From: Silanimonas sp965368785
GTDB taxonomy: Bacteria; Pseudomonadota; Gammaproteobacteria; Xanthomonadales; Xanthomonadaceae
Assembly: GCA_965368785.1 (NCBI GenBank)
Contig: CBDUOG010000080.1
Location: forward strand, 1 to 7,566
DNA: 7,566 bases
Reading direction: 5' to 3'
Within the stretch, counting starts at the first letter, position 1. Every line of letters starts with the position of its first letter. Shown piece after piece: positions 5,382 through 7,566 of this stretch. The notes under the pieces are model-generated. The model did no database searches and was not told the origin of the DNA. It saw only the letters and a program-made list of their open reading frames with translations. Both the position numbers and the translations under genes were made by a program.

Positions 5382-7566
5382 ATGAATTATTTCAACTCAA
5401 AAAAAGCAGTCATGCTCAGCGGCCTCTCGCTGACCCTGGTTGCGGCACTAGCCAGTGCCGGCCCGCAAGCGGCCAAGACAAGCGACGCGGACAAAGGAAA
5501 AACCAAGCCCGAAGAAAAGGCCTGGGATATCGAAGCGGCAGTAGAAGGTGAAAAGGCAATTAGTTTCACCACCGATGAGGGCACATGGATTGATCTGGAC
5601 GTCAGCCCCGATGGCAAGACCATTGTGTTTTCGATGTTGGGTGATATTTATACGATGCCGATCACTGGCGGCACAGCGACCGTGATCAGTAAAGGCAAAG
5701 CCTGGGATGTTCAGCCGCGTTTTTCGTCTGACGGAAAGGAAATCGCATTCACTTCTGATCGGGGCGGCGGCAACAATTTGTGGCGCATGAAATCTGACGG
5801 CAGCGAACCCTTCCAAATCAGCAAGGAAGACTTCCGCCTGATGAACTCGCCCAGCTTTTCGCCCGATGGCCGGTTTGTCGTGGGTAAGAAGCATTTCACC
5901 TCGCAGCGTTCCTTAGGCGCCGGTGAGCTGTGGTTGTATCACCGCGATGGCGGTGCCGGCCTGCAGTTAACTACTAAGAAAAACGATCAGCAAGATCTGG
6001 GCGAGGCCACTTTCTCGGCCGACGGGCGCTACATTTATTTTTCAGAAGACGTAAGCCCGGGTCCCAACTTTCAATACAACAAGAGCGCACACGGACTGAT
6101 CTACGCGACGAAACGCTTGGACCGTGAAACCGGCAAGGTCGAAACCATCGTTTCAGCACCGGGCGGTGCGGTTAGTCCGCAGCCGTCGCCGGATGGCAAA
6201 CGTCTGGCCTACGTCAAACGCGTTCGAGACAAATCGGTACTGCACGTGCTCGATTTAAAATCAGGGCAAACCAAGGCACTTTGGGATGGCCTAACCCATG
6301 ACCAGCAAGAGGCATGGGCAATTTTCGGACCCTATACCAAGTTTGACTGGACGCCCGACTCCAGTGCGATGGTTATATGGGCGCAGGGCAAGATTTGGAA
6401 AGTTGATGCCAACAGCGGCAAGGTCAGCAACATTCCGTTCAGCGCAACCGTCGAGCAAAGCCTGTTACCTGCACTGCGCTTTACCCAGCAACTGGATGGC
6501 GAGCAGTTTGAAGCAAAAATGATTCGCGACGCGGCAACCAGCCCCGATGGCAAAACCCTGGTTTTCCATGCGGTCGGTCAACTCTGGCGCAAACAATTGC
6601 CCAGTGGCAAGCCGACCTCTTTGGTTTCCACACCCGGTCAGTTCCAGTATCAGCCCTCCTTCTCTGCCGATGGCCGCTCCTTGCTGTTTACGACTTGGAA
6701 CGATGAGACCCTGGGCGCCATCTGGTCGATGGATGTACGCAGTGGTCGAATTAAAAAAATCAGCGCTGAACCGGGTTTTTATTACAGTCCGCGCTTTTCT
6801 CCCGATGCCAAATCCGTGGTCTATTCGCGTTTCTCCGGCAACGGCCTGACCGGTTCGTTGTGGAGCTCGGAACGTGGCGTCTACACCATTTCGGCTAATG
6901 GCGGAAAAGCGCAACAGATCGTCGACAATGGTGTAGAACCTCAGTTCAGCGCGGATGGCTCGCGTGTGTATTACTTCACCGGCGGTGGCGTGAGTAAAAA
7001 ACTGATGAGTGCGGGACTGCACGGTGAAGATCCGCGTGAAGTATTTAATTTGAAATATGTCGATTTTGTCAGCATCAGCCCCGACGGCAGAAACGTTGCT
7101 TTCACCGAACTGTTCAACGCCTATGTCGCGCCGCTGCCGACCACCGGCAACTCGATTGAGCTGAGCAAAGATATTAAATCACTACCGATTACCCGCCTGA
7201 GCGAAGATGTCGGCTCGTACCTGCATTGGTCCGACGCGCAGACATTGCACTGGATGGTTGGCAATCAATATGTCAGCCGCAAGCTGGGAGCTGAAAAAGA
7301 TGACGGTGGCGTTGCGGTTGGGCTCACGGTTAAAACAGATAAGCCCGAGGACGTCTTCGCGTTCATCGGTGCACGCATTATTACAATGCGTGATGCCGAA
7401 AAGTCTCAGGAAGTCATCGAAGACGGTGTATTAATCGTCAGTGGCAATTCAATTAGCGCCGTGGGTGCCAATGGCTCGGTAAGCATTCCGGCCAATGCGC
7501 GTCGAATTGATGCCAAAGGCAAGACCATTTTTCCGGGCATCATTGATGCGCATGCACATGCAGCGC
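5382..7566 (+). CDS. Exported TolB-type propeller fused to amidohydrolase (3' end outside window)
   Basis: The frame is open from this ATG to the window end (728 full codons plus one base), with no stop. Residues 1-26 are a Sec signal peptide (ALASA before G27), followed by a lysine-rich linker to about 47. Residues about 60-630 carry at least eleven TolB/WD40-like PD40 repeats marked by SPDGK-type turns, at about 75, 115, 160, 212, 269, 324, 387, 428, 473, 523 and 566; this could make two propellers. From about 655 an amidohydrolase begins: its beta-sandwich strand (FAFIGARIITM, 659-669) and then PGIIDAHAH with the HxH metal ligands H724 and H726, where the window stops. Roughly 350 barrel residues should follow, giving about 1,050-1,100 in all. 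AAGGA lies 10 nt before the ATG, 57 nt after the previous stop. Propeller-amidohydrolase fusions of this kind are known; their substrates mostly are not. The propeller may steer substrates or bind a partner. Confidence 0.88.
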   Translation, partial: MNYFNSKKAVMLSGLSLTLVAALASAGPQAAKTSDADKGKTKPEEKAWDIEAAVEGEKAISFTTDEGTWIDLDVSPDGKTIVFSMLGDIYTMPITGGTATVISKGKAWDVQPRFSSDGKEIAFTSDRGGGNNLWRMKSDGSEPFQISKEDFRLMNSPSFSPDGRFVVGKKHFTSQRSLGAGELWLYHRDGGAGLQLTTKKNDQQDLGEATFSADGRYIYFSEDVSPGPNFQYNKSAHGLIYATKRLDRETGKVETIVSAPGGAVSPQPSPDGKRLAYVKRVRDKSVLHVLDLKSGQTKALWDGLTHDQQEAWAIFGPYTKFDWTPDSSAMVIWAQGKIWKVDANSGKVSNIPFSATVEQSLLPALRFTQQLDGEQFEAKMIRDAATSPDGKTLVFHAVGQLWRKQLPSGKPTSLVSTPGQFQYQPSFSADGRSLLFTTWNDETLGAIWSMDVRSGRIKKISAEPGFYYSPRFSPDAKSVVYSRFSGNGLTGSLWSSERGVYTISANGGKAQQIVDNGVEPQFSADGSRVYYFTGGGVSKKLMSAGLHGEDPREVFNLKYVDFVSISPDGRNVAFTELFNAYVAPLPTTGNSIELSKDIKSLPITRLSEDVGSYLHWSDAQTLHWMVGNQYVSRKLGAEKDDGGVAVGLTVKTDKPEDVFAFIGARIITMRDAEKSQEVIEDGVLIVSGNSISAVGANGSVSIPANARRIDAKGKTIFPGIIDAHAHAA

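Noticed and set aside
5448..5894. Minus-strand open frame of 148 codons opposite the propeller gene
   Set aside because: It overlaps repeated PD40 coding sequence on the plus strand and shows no domain or convincing start.
6465..7022. Minus-strand open frame of 185 codons opposite the propeller gene
   Set aside because: The same reasoning applies: the plus strand encodes regular SPDG-type repeats here, and the antisense product has no family signature.

Overview
The window reads as an ordinary chromosomal stretch of a Gram-negative proteobacterium, most likely a gammaproteobacterium of the Xanthomonadales or a related group. The signs are Sec-type signal peptides on four of the six genes or an N-terminal membrane anchor, Shine-Dalgarno sites of the AGGAG/GGGAGG type, a Grx4-type glutaredoxin fused to other domains, and a set of exported amidohydrolases. 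The taxonomic call is inference from gene content, not from a marker gene. There is no tRNA, rRNA, CRISPR array, insertion sequence or phage gene in view, and base composition looks even by eye.

Layout. On the left, a membrane-anchored thioredoxin-fold protein (minus strand, 18-548) is divergent from a three-domain cytoplasmic protein (753-1676): a CGFS monothiol glutaredoxin, an IscA-like domain without cysteines, and a GlpE-like rhodanese domain. The 204 bp between them hold weak promoter candidates and a perfect 12-bp palindrome. The three-domain gene converges on a short-form AMP nucleosidase gene (1738-2511, minus), and the two share a bidirectional hairpin terminator at 1694-1722.

On the right, a plus-strand cluster of three exported amidohydrolase-family genes runs from 2623 off the window end. 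The first (468 aa) keeps the expected metal ligands. The second (432 aa) overlaps it by ATGA and is a recognisable paralogue in which every ligand position I can align is replaced. The third is a long fusion with about eleven TolB-type beta-propeller repeats followed by the start of an amidohydrolase barrel; it is cut by the window end just after its HxH motif. A 9-bp stem-loop lies between the second and third genes.

How they may work together. The three amidohydrolase genes are probably co-transcribed and their products all leave the cytoplasm, so they may process one class of substrate, perhaps peptides or modified amino acids. The substrate cannot be read from sequence. The two points most worth following are the active/inactive amidohydrolase pair, and the Grx-IscA-like-rhodanese fusion whose only two cysteines are the two expected catalytic ones.
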